From Candidatus Thalassarchaeaceae archaeon (GTDB lineage: Archaea > Thermoplasmatota > Poseidoniia > Poseidoniales > Thalassarchaeaceae), in the NCBI GenBank assembly GCA_013330385.1, contig DUIL01000093.1:4614-15204 (forward strand): DNA of 10,591 nt, in the 5' to 3' direction. The notes beneath the pieces are model-generated. The model was given only the letters and a program-made list of their open reading frames with translations. It had not been told where the DNA came from and ran no database searches. Position numbers and translations under genes: made by a program. This document shows, in pieces, positions 1-5,863 of the stretch (its first letter is position 1; each line of letters starts with the position of its first letter).

Positions 1-423
1 ATGTCTGGTCACTTCTTCCTCAACGACCGCTGGCCTGGCTTCGACTGCGCTCTATACAATACTGCAAGATTACTCGAAATAATTGGTCGTGACTCTGCTG
101 TTGAAGATGGTGGACCTTCCTTCTCCCAGAGATTTGCCAATCTTCCAGACTACCCCTCTACAAATGAAACAAAAGTCCCCTTAAATGGCGAGCGTGAAGA
201 TGTGATGAAGGCCGTTGAGGAGGCTTTCTCAGATATGCAGAAATCTACTGTTGATGGTATTCGAGTCAACTACTCAGATGGATGGTACCTATGCAGAGCA
301 TCGAATACTGAACCAATTCTTGTCATGCGGGCAGAAGGGCGTGATAAATCAGCATTGGATTATATCTTGAATGATGTAAATCAGAGAATCGGGCACATGT
401 TGGATCTCAGTAAGTTGTGCTGA
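1..423 (+). CDS. Phosphomannomutase/phosphoglucomutase, C-terminal part (5' truncated by window)
   Basis: This is the C-terminal third of an alpha-D-phosphohexomutase, a cytoplasmic enzyme that moves phosphate between the C1 and C6 positions of hexose phosphates and feeds sugar-nucleotide and glycan synthesis. The visible part opens with SGHFF, the usual sequence after the sugar-binding loop that ends domain III. Domain IV follows, with DGIRVNYSDGW (residues 85-95) and the phosphate-binding loop RASNTEPIL (99-107), both typical of the family. The ATG at base 1 is almost certainly the internal methionine of the family's GEMSGH motif, not a start, because the metal-binding and phosphoserine domains must lie upstream of the window. 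The stop at 421-423 is one base from the stop of the convergent minus-strand gene. Whether the substrate is mannose, glucose or glucosamine phosphate cannot be told from this part. Confidence 0.9.
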   Translation: MSGHFFLNDRWPGFDCALYNTARLLEIIGRDSAVEDGGPSFSQRFANLPDYPSTNETKVPLNGEREDVMKAVEEAFSDMQKSTVDGIRVNYSDGWYLCRASNTEPILVMRAEGRDKSALDYILNDVNQRIGHMLDLSKLC

Positions 424-424
424 T

Positions 425-616
425 TTACAGTATTGTTTTCACAATCAATCCAATTACGGACACAATACCTACCAATATCAATAGAACGCCGAATAAATCA
501 GTTAGAACCTTCAAAGACATCAATATTTTAACCATCCCTCTTGGAGTAGAAGGAATACTTGATGTCGTTTCCTCAACCGCTCGAAAACTCCCAATATATT
601 TGCTCAACAGAGACAT
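425..616 (-). CDS. Small single-TM membrane protein, 63 aa, unrecognised
   Basis: I do not recognise this protein. It has an N-terminal soluble stretch of about 35 residues, then one long hydrophobic segment (about residues 37-60, rich in Leu, Val and Ile) close to the C-terminus, so it should be a tail-anchored or single-span membrane protein. I chose the ATG at 616 because GGAG lies seven bases upstream (624-627), within the last codons of the preceding gene. An in-frame ATG at 637 would give 70 aa and overlap that gene by 17 bases. The close coupling to the four-TM gene upstream suggests the two products are made together and may interact. The stop is one base from the end of the convergent mutase gene. 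The opposite strand is also open here (417-641, +), but that reading has no start context and looks like a shadow. Confidence 0.6.
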   Translation of the reverse strand: MSLLSKYIGSFRAVEETTSSIPSTPRGMVKILMSLKVLTDLFGVLLILVGIVSVIGLIVKTIL

Positions 617-620
617 TGGA

Positions 621-1154
621 TTACTCCATTCCGCCATCTGATAGCATCAATGGAATGGCCACAATAACGCCGCAAATTGCATAGCAGAAAATACCACAGA
701 CGCCTGACATTATACCCAAACCTGCTCCTAATTCTGCAGAACCCATGGCATCTCCCACAATGAATTGAGATACCATTCCCCCTGCCCAACTTACTGCAAA
801 ACTGCCGAAGATAATCCAAATTCCTTGTTTCTCATATTTGGTCATCTTCCATCCACCAATAATCCCCATAATAGAGGATGCTAATCCGGTTAGAATTGTA
901 ACTACAAAGTAAGATGTAGGATAACTTATTGGATTACCATCAAAATCAGTAGCGCCAAAATCTGAAAATATAGTAAATGGTACCATCAGAAGGCCAAATC
1001 CGGACCAAATAAGTACAAGCCATCCGATAACCTCTGCTGCCTTGTTTTTCTGTACTGGTAAAACTGGTGCTTGATTGACAAAAACTGTTGTCTGTTCATT
1101 CGATATTACACTAGGGTCCCCCTCGAGGGTAAATGGCTCCGGCTGCTCTTCCAT
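621..1154 (-). CDS. Four-TM integral membrane protein, 177 aa, unrecognised
   Basis: I do not recognise a family. From the chosen start the protein has a polar, acidic N-terminal tail (residues 1-38), then about four membrane segments near residues 42-63, 83-101, 111-131 and 144-169, with a short C-terminal tail. The last two segments are rich in Gly, Ala and small residues (GLGIMSGVCGIFCYAICG), which favours tight helix packing. The reading frame stays open to 1199, but the ATG at 1154 is preferred. A TATA-like GTATAATC sits about 28 bases upstream, the spacing expected for a leaderless archaeal transcript, and the extra residues look non-native. An ATG at 1172 is the other candidate. Translation is coupled to the 63-aa gene downstream. 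A transport or signalling role cannot be assigned. Confidence 0.7.
   Translation of the reverse strand: MEEQPEPFTLEGDPSVISNEQTTVFVNQAPVLPVQKNKAAEVIGWLVLIWSGFGLLMVPFTIFSDFGATDFDGNPISYPTSYFVVTILTGLASSIMGIIGGWKMTKYEKQGIWIIFGSFAVSWAGGMVSQFIVGDAMGSAELGAGLGIMSGVCGIFCYAICGVIVAIPLMLSDGGME
624..627 (-). promoter_or_regulatory. Shine-Dalgarno GGAG embedded in upstream stop
   Basis: On the minus strand the upstream gene ends ATG GAG TAA. The GGAG formed by its last codons lies seven bases before the ATG at 616. This decides the start of the 63-aa gene and couples its translation to the gene before it. Confidence 0.55.
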
Positions 1155-1177
1155 GCTCGTTGCTAATTGCATCAAGA

Positions 1178-1185
1178 GATTATAC
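1178..1185 (-). promoter_or_regulatory. TATA-box-like promoter element
   Basis: Minus-strand GTATAATC is centred about 28 bases upstream of the ATG at 1154. That is the distance at which an archaeal TATA box would start transcription at or beside the start codon, and no Shine-Dalgarno is visible before that ATG. This is inference from spacing and composition only. Confidence 0.4.
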
Positions 1186-1188
1186 TTG

Positions 1189-1232
1189 TTACGGCACAAA
1201 TTCGCTTGTTAGTTCGACTGTGTCGGCCGTAA
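1189..1232. repeat. Inverted repeat, 7-bp perfect arms, next to pgk stop
   Basis: TTACGGC at 1189-1195 and GCCGTAA at 1226-1232 are exact reverse complements separated by 30 bases. The right arm abuts the pgk stop codon (1233-1235). It could be part of a pgk 3' end or processing structure. There is no T-run on the minus strand, so it is not a clear terminator. Confidence 0.4.
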
Positions 1233-2483
1233 TCAATCCTTGAACAGAGGAGCGAACTTGTTGTATGAGCGCTCAAGGGCATCGATAACTGGCATAGAAT
1301 CACCCGAAAGCATACACAGACATGCACCCCCTCCTGTGCTATTGTGAGATACTCGATTCGACACACCGCGAGAATTGACCAATGCACTTGTATGTCCACC
1401 ACCTACGATTGTCATCGCTGCGGTTTCAGTACACATGTTGAGAATCTCAATTGTTCCAAATGCAAATGCTGGTCTCTCAAAGTAGCTTGCTGGACCATTC
1501 CAAAGTATACATTCCGCTCCCATCATTAAAGGACGAAGGCGCATTAGAGTTTCAACCCCGATATCATAGATAGGGTAAGGTGTTGGTAACTGACTAACCT
1601 TCATGCCAACTCGCTCTCCTTTTGCCTCGACTGCCACGTCGGTTGGAACGAATAGAACCTCAGAGTGATCATTATTGAGGCGCTCAGCCATAGACCAAGC
1701 AGCATCAAAGTCGGACCCCAATGTTCCGCGAATAAATTCCTTGTTGCCTTCACCAATATCTACACCCTGAACCCAGAGCATCATGTTGCCTACAACACCA
1801 ACAAAGGCAATGGTATCTACAACACCTCTGTCGATAAGGTTCTGACTGACGCGAAATGAATCGTCAGCCTTTGCTCCGCCTAATATGGCGATATAGGGCC
1901 TTGGAGGGTTGTTAACTGCCGTTTGTAATGCATTGATTTCTTTCTCCATCAAGCGGCCAGCAATACAAGGTAATTCCTCAGAAAAACCAGTCAGAGATGG
2001 TGAGTTTCGGTGAGATGCAGCGAAAGCATCTGTAACGTATGCATCGAACTCAGGGGCGAGAGTAGTGACTATCTTTGATACGCGCAATTCTTCAATCGGT
2101 GCTCTCTTCAATGCAATTTCTTCAGGATGCATTCGGACATTGTCTAAACAAAGAATATCTCCATCTTTCATTTCACGAATTGCCTCGATTGCAGCATCTC
2201 CACAAACATCGGGCACAAATCCAACTGGTCGGCCTAGGATTCTAGCCAATCTGTCGGCATGACCCGATAAATCGGTGAAGTCATTTCTCCCGGGCCGGGA
2301 CTGATGCCCAATAAGAACAACCTTAGAGTCGGCAAGGGCTCTCAGTGTATCGGTTATTGCACGTAATCTACCATCGTCAAGAAAAGCTCTTGTCTCTGGA
2401 TGTAATGGAGAATTTACATCCACTCGGAACAAAATATGTTTGCCGTTAAGACGAACGTCGTCGAGCGACAATACGCCGTCCAC
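1233..2483 (-). CDS. pgk: Phosphoglycerate kinase, archaeal type
   Basis: Cytoplasmic glycolytic/gluconeogenic enzyme that transfers phosphate between 1,3-bisphosphoglycerate and ADP. At 416 aa it has the usual length. Family motifs appear in order: RVDVNSP (20-26), with the Arg/Asp/Asn that bind 3-phosphoglycerate; GHQSRPG (59-65); DNVRMHPEE (114-122); DAFAASHR (152-159); LGGAKADD (201-208); the nucleotide-site NGPASYFE (329-336); and the closing GGGHTSA (361-367) and STGGGA (382-387). The form resembles archaeal rather than bacterial PGK, for example HQ.RPG in place of SHLGRP. The start is a GTG at 2483. No Shine-Dalgarno precedes it, but an AT-rich TTATCAAAA (2507-2515) lies at about -28, suggesting a leaderless message. 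One oddity is that the usual GPxGxFE loop reads GPASYFE, with Ser for the second Gly. The gene stands alone, divergent from the M24 peptidase gene. Confidence 0.95.
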   Translation of the reverse strand: MDGVLSLDDVRLNGKHILFRVDVNSPLHPETRAFLDDGRLRAITDTLRALADSKVVLIGHQSRPGRNDFTDLSGHADRLARILGRPVGFVPDVCGDAAIEAIREMKDGDILCLDNVRMHPEEIALKRAPIEELRVSKIVTTLAPEFDAYVTDAFAASHRNSPSLTGFSEELPCIAGRLMEKEINALQTAVNNPPRPYIAILGGAKADDSFRVSQNLIDRGVVDTIAFVGVVGNMMLWVQGVDIGEGNKEFIRGTLGSDFDAAWSMAERLNNDHSEVLFVPTDVAVEAKGERVGMKVSQLPTPYPIYDIGVETLMRLRPLMMGAECILWNGPASYFERPAFAFGTIEILNMCTETAAMTIVGGGHTSALVNSRGVSNRVSHNSTGGGACLCMLSGDSMPVIDALERSYNKFAPLFKD

Positions 2484-2582
2484 GCACTAGGCCACTAGCA
2501 GGCATCTTTTGATAATGATGTATGGAAAACACCTCGGCCCTCTCCCCCAATGCCTTTGTGTCGAAGGAGTAGTGGCTACAAC
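2484..2582. promoter_or_regulatory. Divergent promoter region between pgk and M24 peptidase
   Basis: These 99 bases separate two divergent starts. An AT-rich core at 2507-2530 can serve both directions: TTATCAAAA on the minus strand, about 28 bases from the pgk GTG, and TATGGAAAA on the plus strand at 2521-2529. A short direct repeat CACTAG occurs at 2485-2490 and 2493-2498, close to the pgk start. GGAG at 2566-2569 lies 13 bases before the ATG at 2583, which is rather far for a Shine-Dalgarno. Confidence 0.45.
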
Positions 2583-3839
2583 ATGACATGGGATGCCGAG
2601 CGCTTGAGCGGCCCAGATGGAGTTGATTGGAGAGTTCCTGTCAGCGAGTTAGAAAACCGACGTTCAAGACTCTCAAGCGCTCTAGCAGATTCAGGTATAG
2701 AATCTGCTCTAATTGATGATCCTGTGGAATTGTACTACCTTACAGGTGGTCGGCAAAACGGAATTTTACTGATTGGCGCTGATGGTTCTGGTGTTAGTAA
2801 TACACATTGGGTGCGTAAGTCAATTATTCGAGCAAAATTTGAGTCTGGTGGAGATAATGCTCCTGGACCTATAGAACCCCAGCCTCGTATGAGCGGATTA
2901 GCCGATGCAATTAGAGCAAAAGGTGGTACAATCGCACCTGCACTATTAGCAGGAAAAGTCCCTCATGATAGATGGCAATTCCTGAGTAAAAAACTATCGA
3001 GTTTGGGAGAGAGTGAAGACTGTACACACATTCTCTACAAATTAAGAGAAAAGAAGTCTGATTGGGAATTGCAAATGCACCGAGAAAGCGGGGCAATAAA
3101 TCGAGAAATGTTTGCCGCAGTCCGTGATTGTGGCGGGCTTGGTAAAACAGAATTAGAGATGGCCGCGGCAGCGGATGAAGTCAGTAGAATAGCTGGATTC
3201 GGCGGACGTATTAGAATGCGAAGATGGCCTATGGATTGCGATAGAGTTGTCATTGCCGCGGGACGTTCCGGTGCTATACCCTCCTACTTTGATTCCGCAT
3301 TGGGTGGATTAGGAGCCAGCCCAATTTCTTCCCTAGGGGCTGGACATGCAAAAGTAGAGGCTGGCGAACCAGTAATTGTCGATATAGTACACCTGCACCG
3401 TGGATATGTTTCGGATTGCACACGAATGTTTAGTGCCGGTCCTCTATCTGAAGAATGGATGCAGAGACTTTCAGATATGGCAGAAATAAAAGATTCAGTT
3501 GTAACAAGCCTCGGACAGGGAGACTACTGCTCTAAGGCTTGGGAAATTGGACACAATAAAGCCGTCGAAATGGGGTACGCAGAACACCTGATGGGAATGC
3601 CCCCTGAACAAGCAGTTTTCCTAGGTCACTCTGTCGGACTAGAATTGGATGAGACTCCAGTTGTTGCAGACCGTTTTGATAGAGAATTGGTCGTTGGCGG
3701 AACTATGGCAATAGAACCTAAGGCTCTCTACGAAGATGGGGCAATAGGCACAGAAGATACCTATGCCCGTACTTCTGATGGCATGGAGTGTCTAACGATG
3801 GGTGATTCATGGGAATTGATGACGGAGTGGGATGCGTGA
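2583..3839 (+). CDS. M24-family metallopeptidase (Xaa-Pro aminopeptidase/prolidase-like)
   Basis: Creatinase-fold (pita-bread) dimetal peptidase, probably an aminopeptidase P or prolidase acting on Xaa-Pro peptides in the cytoplasm. The N-terminal creatinase domain covers about residues 20-150 (for example ESALIDDPVELYYLTG) and the catalytic domain about 160-400. All five metal ligands can be placed: D267 in VDIVHLHRG, D278 in SDCTR, H349 in LGHSVGLELDE, E378 in AIEPK and E391 in GTEDTY. The enzyme should therefore be active, though M24 members vary in substrate and some have lost peptidase function. From ATG 2583 it is 418 aa. An in-frame ATG at 2550 (429 aa) sits about 26 bases after a TATA-like element and could be a leaderless start, but its extra residues look non-native. 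The stop overlaps the next gene by four bases, so the two are co-transcribed. Confidence 0.88.
   Translation: MTWDAERLSGPDGVDWRVPVSELENRRSRLSSALADSGIESALIDDPVELYYLTGGRQNGILLIGADGSGVSNTHWVRKSIIRAKFESGGDNAPGPIEPQPRMSGLADAIRAKGGTIAPALLAGKVPHDRWQFLSKKLSSLGESEDCTHILYKLREKKSDWELQMHRESGAINREMFAAVRDCGGLGKTELEMAAAADEVSRIAGFGGRIRMRRWPMDCDRVVIAAGRSGAIPSYFDSALGGLGASPISSLGAGHAKVEAGEPVIVDIVHLHRGYVSDCTRMFSAGPLSEEWMQRLSDMAEIKDSVVTSLGQGDYCSKAWEIGHNKAVEMGYAEHLMGMPPEQAVFLGHSVGLELDETPVVADRFDRELVVGGTMAIEPKALYEDGAIGTEDTYARTSDGMECLTMGDSWELMTEWDA
3824..3827 (+). promoter_or_regulatory. Shine-Dalgarno GGAG for the downstream GTG start
   Basis: GGAG lies eight bases before the GTG at 3836, inside the last codons of the M24 peptidase gene. 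It favours that GTG over the in-frame ATG at 3809, which would overlap the peptidase gene by 31 bases. Confidence 0.55.
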
Positions 3840-4129
3840 CTCGGGCTAAGGCAAACGCACAACGTCGTTTAGCTAGACTCCTGCGTGGACGCAAGGAACC
3901 ACATGGCCTTGCTATTACTGACGAAACTGTACTGAAGGGAGTTGAAGTCAATGATTCGGGGATTGTGGAATTGTGGATTAAGCCGACTCGGAATCATTGC
4001 CCATGCTGCATTAACGATCTAATTGAACTGCGCTCTGATATTAAAAAACAGAAAGGAGTCCTTGCCTGCCACATAGAAATTGTTGGAGTATTGCAGGCCG
4101 AACGATGGACTGCAGCAATCAATGAATGA
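3836..4129 (+). CDS. MIP18/DUF59-like small protein, 97 aa (tentative)
   Basis: A small soluble protein, tentatively of the MIP18 (DUF59) fold used in iron-sulphur cluster assembly (SufT, PaaD, Cia2-like). The pattern fits: an early TVLKGVEVNDSGIVELWIKPT, with alternating strands leading to T51 and a CPCC motif (C55, C57, C58), where MIP18 proteins carry a conserved T...CP cysteine. A helix, a strand and W91 followed by T near the C-terminus then match the usual 'W' ending. The N-terminus is strongly basic (about ten Lys/Arg in the first 21 residues). The GTG start overlaps the peptidase TGA as GTGA and has GGAG eight bases upstream, so translation is coupled. It converges on a ferredoxin operon, which is suggestive but not proof of an Fe-S role. 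The extra cysteines could equally mark a small metal- or RNA-binding protein. Confidence 0.6.
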   Translation: MTRAKANAQRRLARLLRGRKEPHGLAITDETVLKGVEVNDSGIVELWIKPTRNHCPCCINDLIELRSDIKKQKGVLACHIEIVGVLQAERWTAAINE

Positions 4130-4158
4130 GTTGTGTTGAGATATATTCTAACTCATTC
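4124..4158. terminator. Palindrome across two convergent stop codons (bidirectional terminator candidate)
   Basis: GAATGAGTT at 4124-4132 and AACTCATTC at 4150-4158 are perfect 9-bp inverted arms around a 17-base AT-rich loop. Each arm contains the final GAA codon and TGA stop of the gene running into it, so both convergent genes end GAA TGA GTT. Plus-strand RNA continues into a pyrimidine-rich TTCCTC; the minus strand lacks a T-run. A shared 3'-end hairpin is the natural reading. Confidence 0.45.
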
Positions 4159-4326
4159 TTCCTCAACGGAATCGGTTGGTTCTTCTTTCCAACGGCGAGC
4201 CTTCCGTCGCTCAACTTCTTCTAATTTTGAACGTAGTCGACTAGATAGGAACCAAATTGCAATACTAATTCCAATCAAATTGAAAATTATTAGTCCAAGT
4301 TCTTCTTTACCCCAATTTTCAAACAT
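4153..4326 (-). CDS. Small membrane protein with charged C-terminal tail, 57 aa
   Basis: This short gene encodes a product I cannot assign to a family. Residues about 10-28 (LGLIIFNLIGISIAIWFL) form one membrane span after a short N-terminus. The remainder (29-57) is highly charged, first basic (SRLRSKLEEVERRKARRWK), then acidic (EEPTDSVEEE), and looks like an amphipathic or coiled-coil tail in the cytoplasm. Evidence that it is real: ATG at 4326 is only eight bases after the ferredoxin stop, an AGGTG Shine-Dalgarno (4332-4336) sits five bases before it, and it ends cleanly in the convergent palindrome. The architecture resembles small membrane anchors or assembly factors of respiratory or Fe-S systems, but that is only an analogy. 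The competing plus-strand frame over the same bases (4133-4330) has Ser-rich shadow composition. Confidence 0.65.
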   Translation of the reverse strand: MFENWGKEELGLIIFNLIGISIAIWFLSSRLRSKLEEVERRKARRWKEEPTDSVEEE

Positions 4327-4331
4327 TTGAA

Positions 4332-4336
4332 CACCT
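4332..4336 (-). promoter_or_regulatory. Shine-Dalgarno AGGTG overlapping the ferredoxin stop
   Basis: On the minus strand the ferredoxin gene ends TTG TAG GTG. The AGGTG created by its TAG stop lies five bases before the ATG of the 57-aa gene and supports that gene being translated. Confidence 0.5.
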
Positions 4337-4643
4337 ACAATGGAGGGATTATGTCAATGTCGCAAGTACCTAAAGGCAACATACAGCAAGTAAGGATACC
4401 ATCTAGTTCAACCAATTCTGCATCAAGACCTGGAGGTAGAGGTTCAGGATAGGAGACATTGCCTTCTTTCAAACGTACAAGGCAGGTGCCACAAGTCCCA
4501 GAAGTACAGTTAGTCGGGATATCAACTCCGGCCCTCTTTGCCGTCTCTACAATTGGTTCTCCATCGACGGCCTCTGCAGACCCAAGCAGAAGCTCACCAC
4601 GAAAGAAGCGAATGACTACCACGACACTTCGAGTCAGCATCAT
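4335..4643 (-). CDS. Plant-type 2Fe-2S ferredoxin
   Basis: Soluble electron carrier with the beta-grasp 2Fe-2S fold. The cluster ligands are the classic C-x4-C-x2-C (C46, C51, C54 in NCTSGTCGTC) and a distant Cys in ILTCCMLP (C86 in the expected LxC position, with C87 beside it). The flanking VDGEPIVETAKRAGVDIPTNC is typical of the family, as is the 102-aa length. A further C94 is not expected to be a ligand. Two adjacent ATGs (4643 and 4640) can start it; no strong Shine-Dalgarno precedes them. The gene is followed within eight bases by the 57-aa membrane-protein gene, so the pair may form a small redox unit with the ferredoxin held near the membrane (inference). The redox partner is unknown; no dedicated reductase is in the window. 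Confidence 0.9.
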   Translation of the reverse strand: MMLTRSVVVVIRFFRGELLLGSAEAVDGEPIVETAKRAGVDIPTNCTSGTCGTCLVRLKEGNVSYPEPLPPGLDAELVELDGILTCCMLPLGTCDIDIIPPL

Positions 4644-4648
4644 GTCTT

Positions 4649-4663
4649 GAATCTAATAGATTC
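4649..4663. repeat. 15-base perfect palindrome upstream of ferredoxin
   Basis: GAATCTAATAGATTC has 6-bp perfect arms around a 3-base centre. It lies in the 29-base gap between the 362-aa gene and the ferredoxin gene, five bases before the ferredoxin start. It could be a regulator site or a short RNA hairpin; spacing is too short for a TATA box. Confidence 0.4.
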
Positions 4664-4672
4664 GAAAATGAT

Positions 4673-5761
4673 TCACTTTTCCCAGCGGCTCCAGCGGCCA
4701 GTCTGCTTATTGAAGCGAAGACCAGCCTTCTTCATCCACTTGTTGAACTTAGTAGCGCCGGCACCAGTAGCGATGATGAAGTCTTCACGATGCTCTTGAG
4801 CCTGAATATATCCCTTAGCTGCAAGTGTCTGGTCAATCCACTCATCAATACTCATTAGACCTCCTGTCAAATCACTCGCTTCTACTGCTGCAGCCATTTC
4901 TTCTGCGGATGCTCCAGTTGCCTCAAGATCCTTGATCATCATGTCCTTTATCGTATCAGCAGTGCGTTTCTTTGGTGCTTTGAACACTTTATCTCTGGGT
5001 TTCTTCTTTGGATCGATGGTGATTAGAGAACCATTATTCAGATTGTTGTCAACAAATACAGACATTGGTGAATGAAATTCGTCTTCACAATCCCAACAAA
5101 CAAAGGAAAAATCAGTAGGGTCTTCTACAACATTACCCCCTCGAGGATCCATCTCCTCACCGCAAGAAGGGCAGGCATACAGGCAAAGAACTGGGGCAAT
5201 CTTTCGGCGGAAATCAACTATGTCTTGCGGGGTTCCAACTAACTCGAGCATTTCGTGATCTCTAGCTGCTTCAAGGCCTCTAGTCTCTAATTGATCTCGT
5301 AATTTTGTTCGCTGCTCTCGCTTTGACTCATCATCAAATGAGTTCTCTAATTTGACAATTAATTCAATGGTTTTACCAAGTCTATTCATCACTAATTTCT
5401 TAGAACGGAAAGCCTCAACCTTGGCTATTCGCAATTCTTCCTTTTTCTCATTGAGTTCAGAAATAATATCCTTCTGTTCACGCTTGAATCGCTGTTCCTC
5501 AATTTTGTCAACCTTTTTCTTTTTGTCTTTTGACAAAACATCAGCAAGGTAACGCTGTTTGGAGGCAGCACCAGGACCTGTCTTTACTGCTTCAAGAACT
5601 GACTTTGCAATCTCTTTCTTAAGACCGTAATTATTTCTCAATTTTTCTTCATCGAGTTTCTTCAGGTCACCTACCTTAAGTCCTGAATCTGCAAGAATTT
5701 GGGCAGTCGTCTCGTCGATACCTCGACGAAGTAATGCGAGATAGGTATCCTTCTTTGCCAT
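4673..5761 (-). CDS. HhH / coiled-coil / zinc-ribbon protein, 362 aa, unrecognised
   Basis: I cannot place this protein in a named family. Residues 8-60 resemble a helix-hairpin-helix or SAM-like nucleic-acid-binding fold (RRGIDETTAQILADSGLKVGD...LKKEIAKSVLEAV), as seen in many DNA/RNA-binding proteins. Residues about 70-190 are very rich in Lys, Arg and Glu and look like a long coiled coil. A zinc ribbon follows, with CPSC (C197, C200) and CWDC (C222, C225) 22 residues apart. A Lys-rich linker (251-266) leads to a helical C-terminal domain (about 267-362) ending GRWSRWEK. ATG 5761 has GGAG eight bases upstream (5770-5773). It sits directly after ksgA on the same strand, where many archaea carry other translation genes. 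A role in nucleic acid or ribosome biology is the best guess, not a finding. Confidence 0.8.
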   Translation of the reverse strand: MAKKDTYLALLRRGIDETTAQILADSGLKVGDLKKLDEEKLRNNYGLKKEIAKSVLEAVKTGPGAASKQRYLADVLSKDKKKKVDKIEEQRFKREQKDIISELNEKKEELRIAKVEAFRSKKLVMNRLGKTIELIVKLENSFDDESKREQRTKLRDQLETRGLEAARDHEMLELVGTPQDIVDFRRKIAPVLCLYACPSCGEEMDPRGGNVVEDPTDFSFVCWDCEDEFHSPMSVFVDNNLNNGSLITIDPKKKPRDKVFKAPKKRTADTIKDMMIKDLEATGASAEEMAAAVEASDLTGGLMSIDEWIDQTLAAKGYIQAQEHREDFIIATGAGATKFNKWMKKAGLRFNKQTGRWSRWEK

Positions 5762-5769
5762 CTAACCAA

Positions 5770-5773
5770 CTCC
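5770..5773 (-). promoter_or_regulatory. Shine-Dalgarno GGAG of the 362-aa gene
   Basis: GGAG lies eight bases before the ATG at 5761 and fixes that start. The message therefore has a leader, consistent with co-transcription from ksgA or a promoter within 5774-5863. Confidence 0.5.
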
Positions 5774-5812
5774 TGCTCTCTGAGGTGCTCGCACACGCTC
5801 CGCTGTAGTGGC

Positions 5813-5863
5813 CGGAATCAACGGTACGCTATCAAGGCGCGGTCAAACCGTTTTCGGATTCCG
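5813..5863 (-). other. Bulged 13-bp hairpin between ksgA and the 362-aa gene
   Basis: Outer arms CGGAATC (5813-5819) and GATTCCG (5857-5863) pair perfectly over 7 bp. Inner arms AACGGT (5820-5825) and ACCGTT (5847-5852) add 6 bp, leaving a 4-base bulge on one side (5853-5856) and a 21-base loop. The structure directly abuts the ksgA stop codon (5864-5866) and fills half of the 102-base gap between the genes. No T-run follows on the minus strand, so a processing site, 3'-end stabiliser or small RNA is as likely as a terminator. I see nothing else clear in 5774-5812 except a short GTGC-GA-GCAC palindrome. Confidence 0.5.

Noticed and set aside
1..3. ATG at base 1 as a gene start
   Set aside because: It matches the internal Met of the GEMSGH motif of phosphohexomutases, so the gene begins upstream of the window.
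417..641. Plus-strand frame of 74 aa after the mutase gene
   Set aside because: It has no start context, and the minus-strand frame has a Shine-Dalgarno and a clean membrane span. It reads as the shadow of that gene.
604..819. Minus-strand 71-aa Cys/Arg-rich frame
   Set aside because: It overlaps the four-TM gene in another frame and its Cys/Arg-rich composition is typical of a shadow.
3809..3835. ATG start for the MIP18-like gene inside the peptidase gene
   Set aside because: The GTG at 3836 has a well-spaced GGAG and a four-base stop/start overlap, the more usual arrangement.
5762..5863. Possible tRNA or H/ACA guide RNA in the gap after ksgA
   Set aside because: No cloverleaf or T-loop sequence is present. 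An ACA lies six bases past the outer stem rather than directly next to it, so an H/ACA call is not supported; the hairpin is reported without a class.
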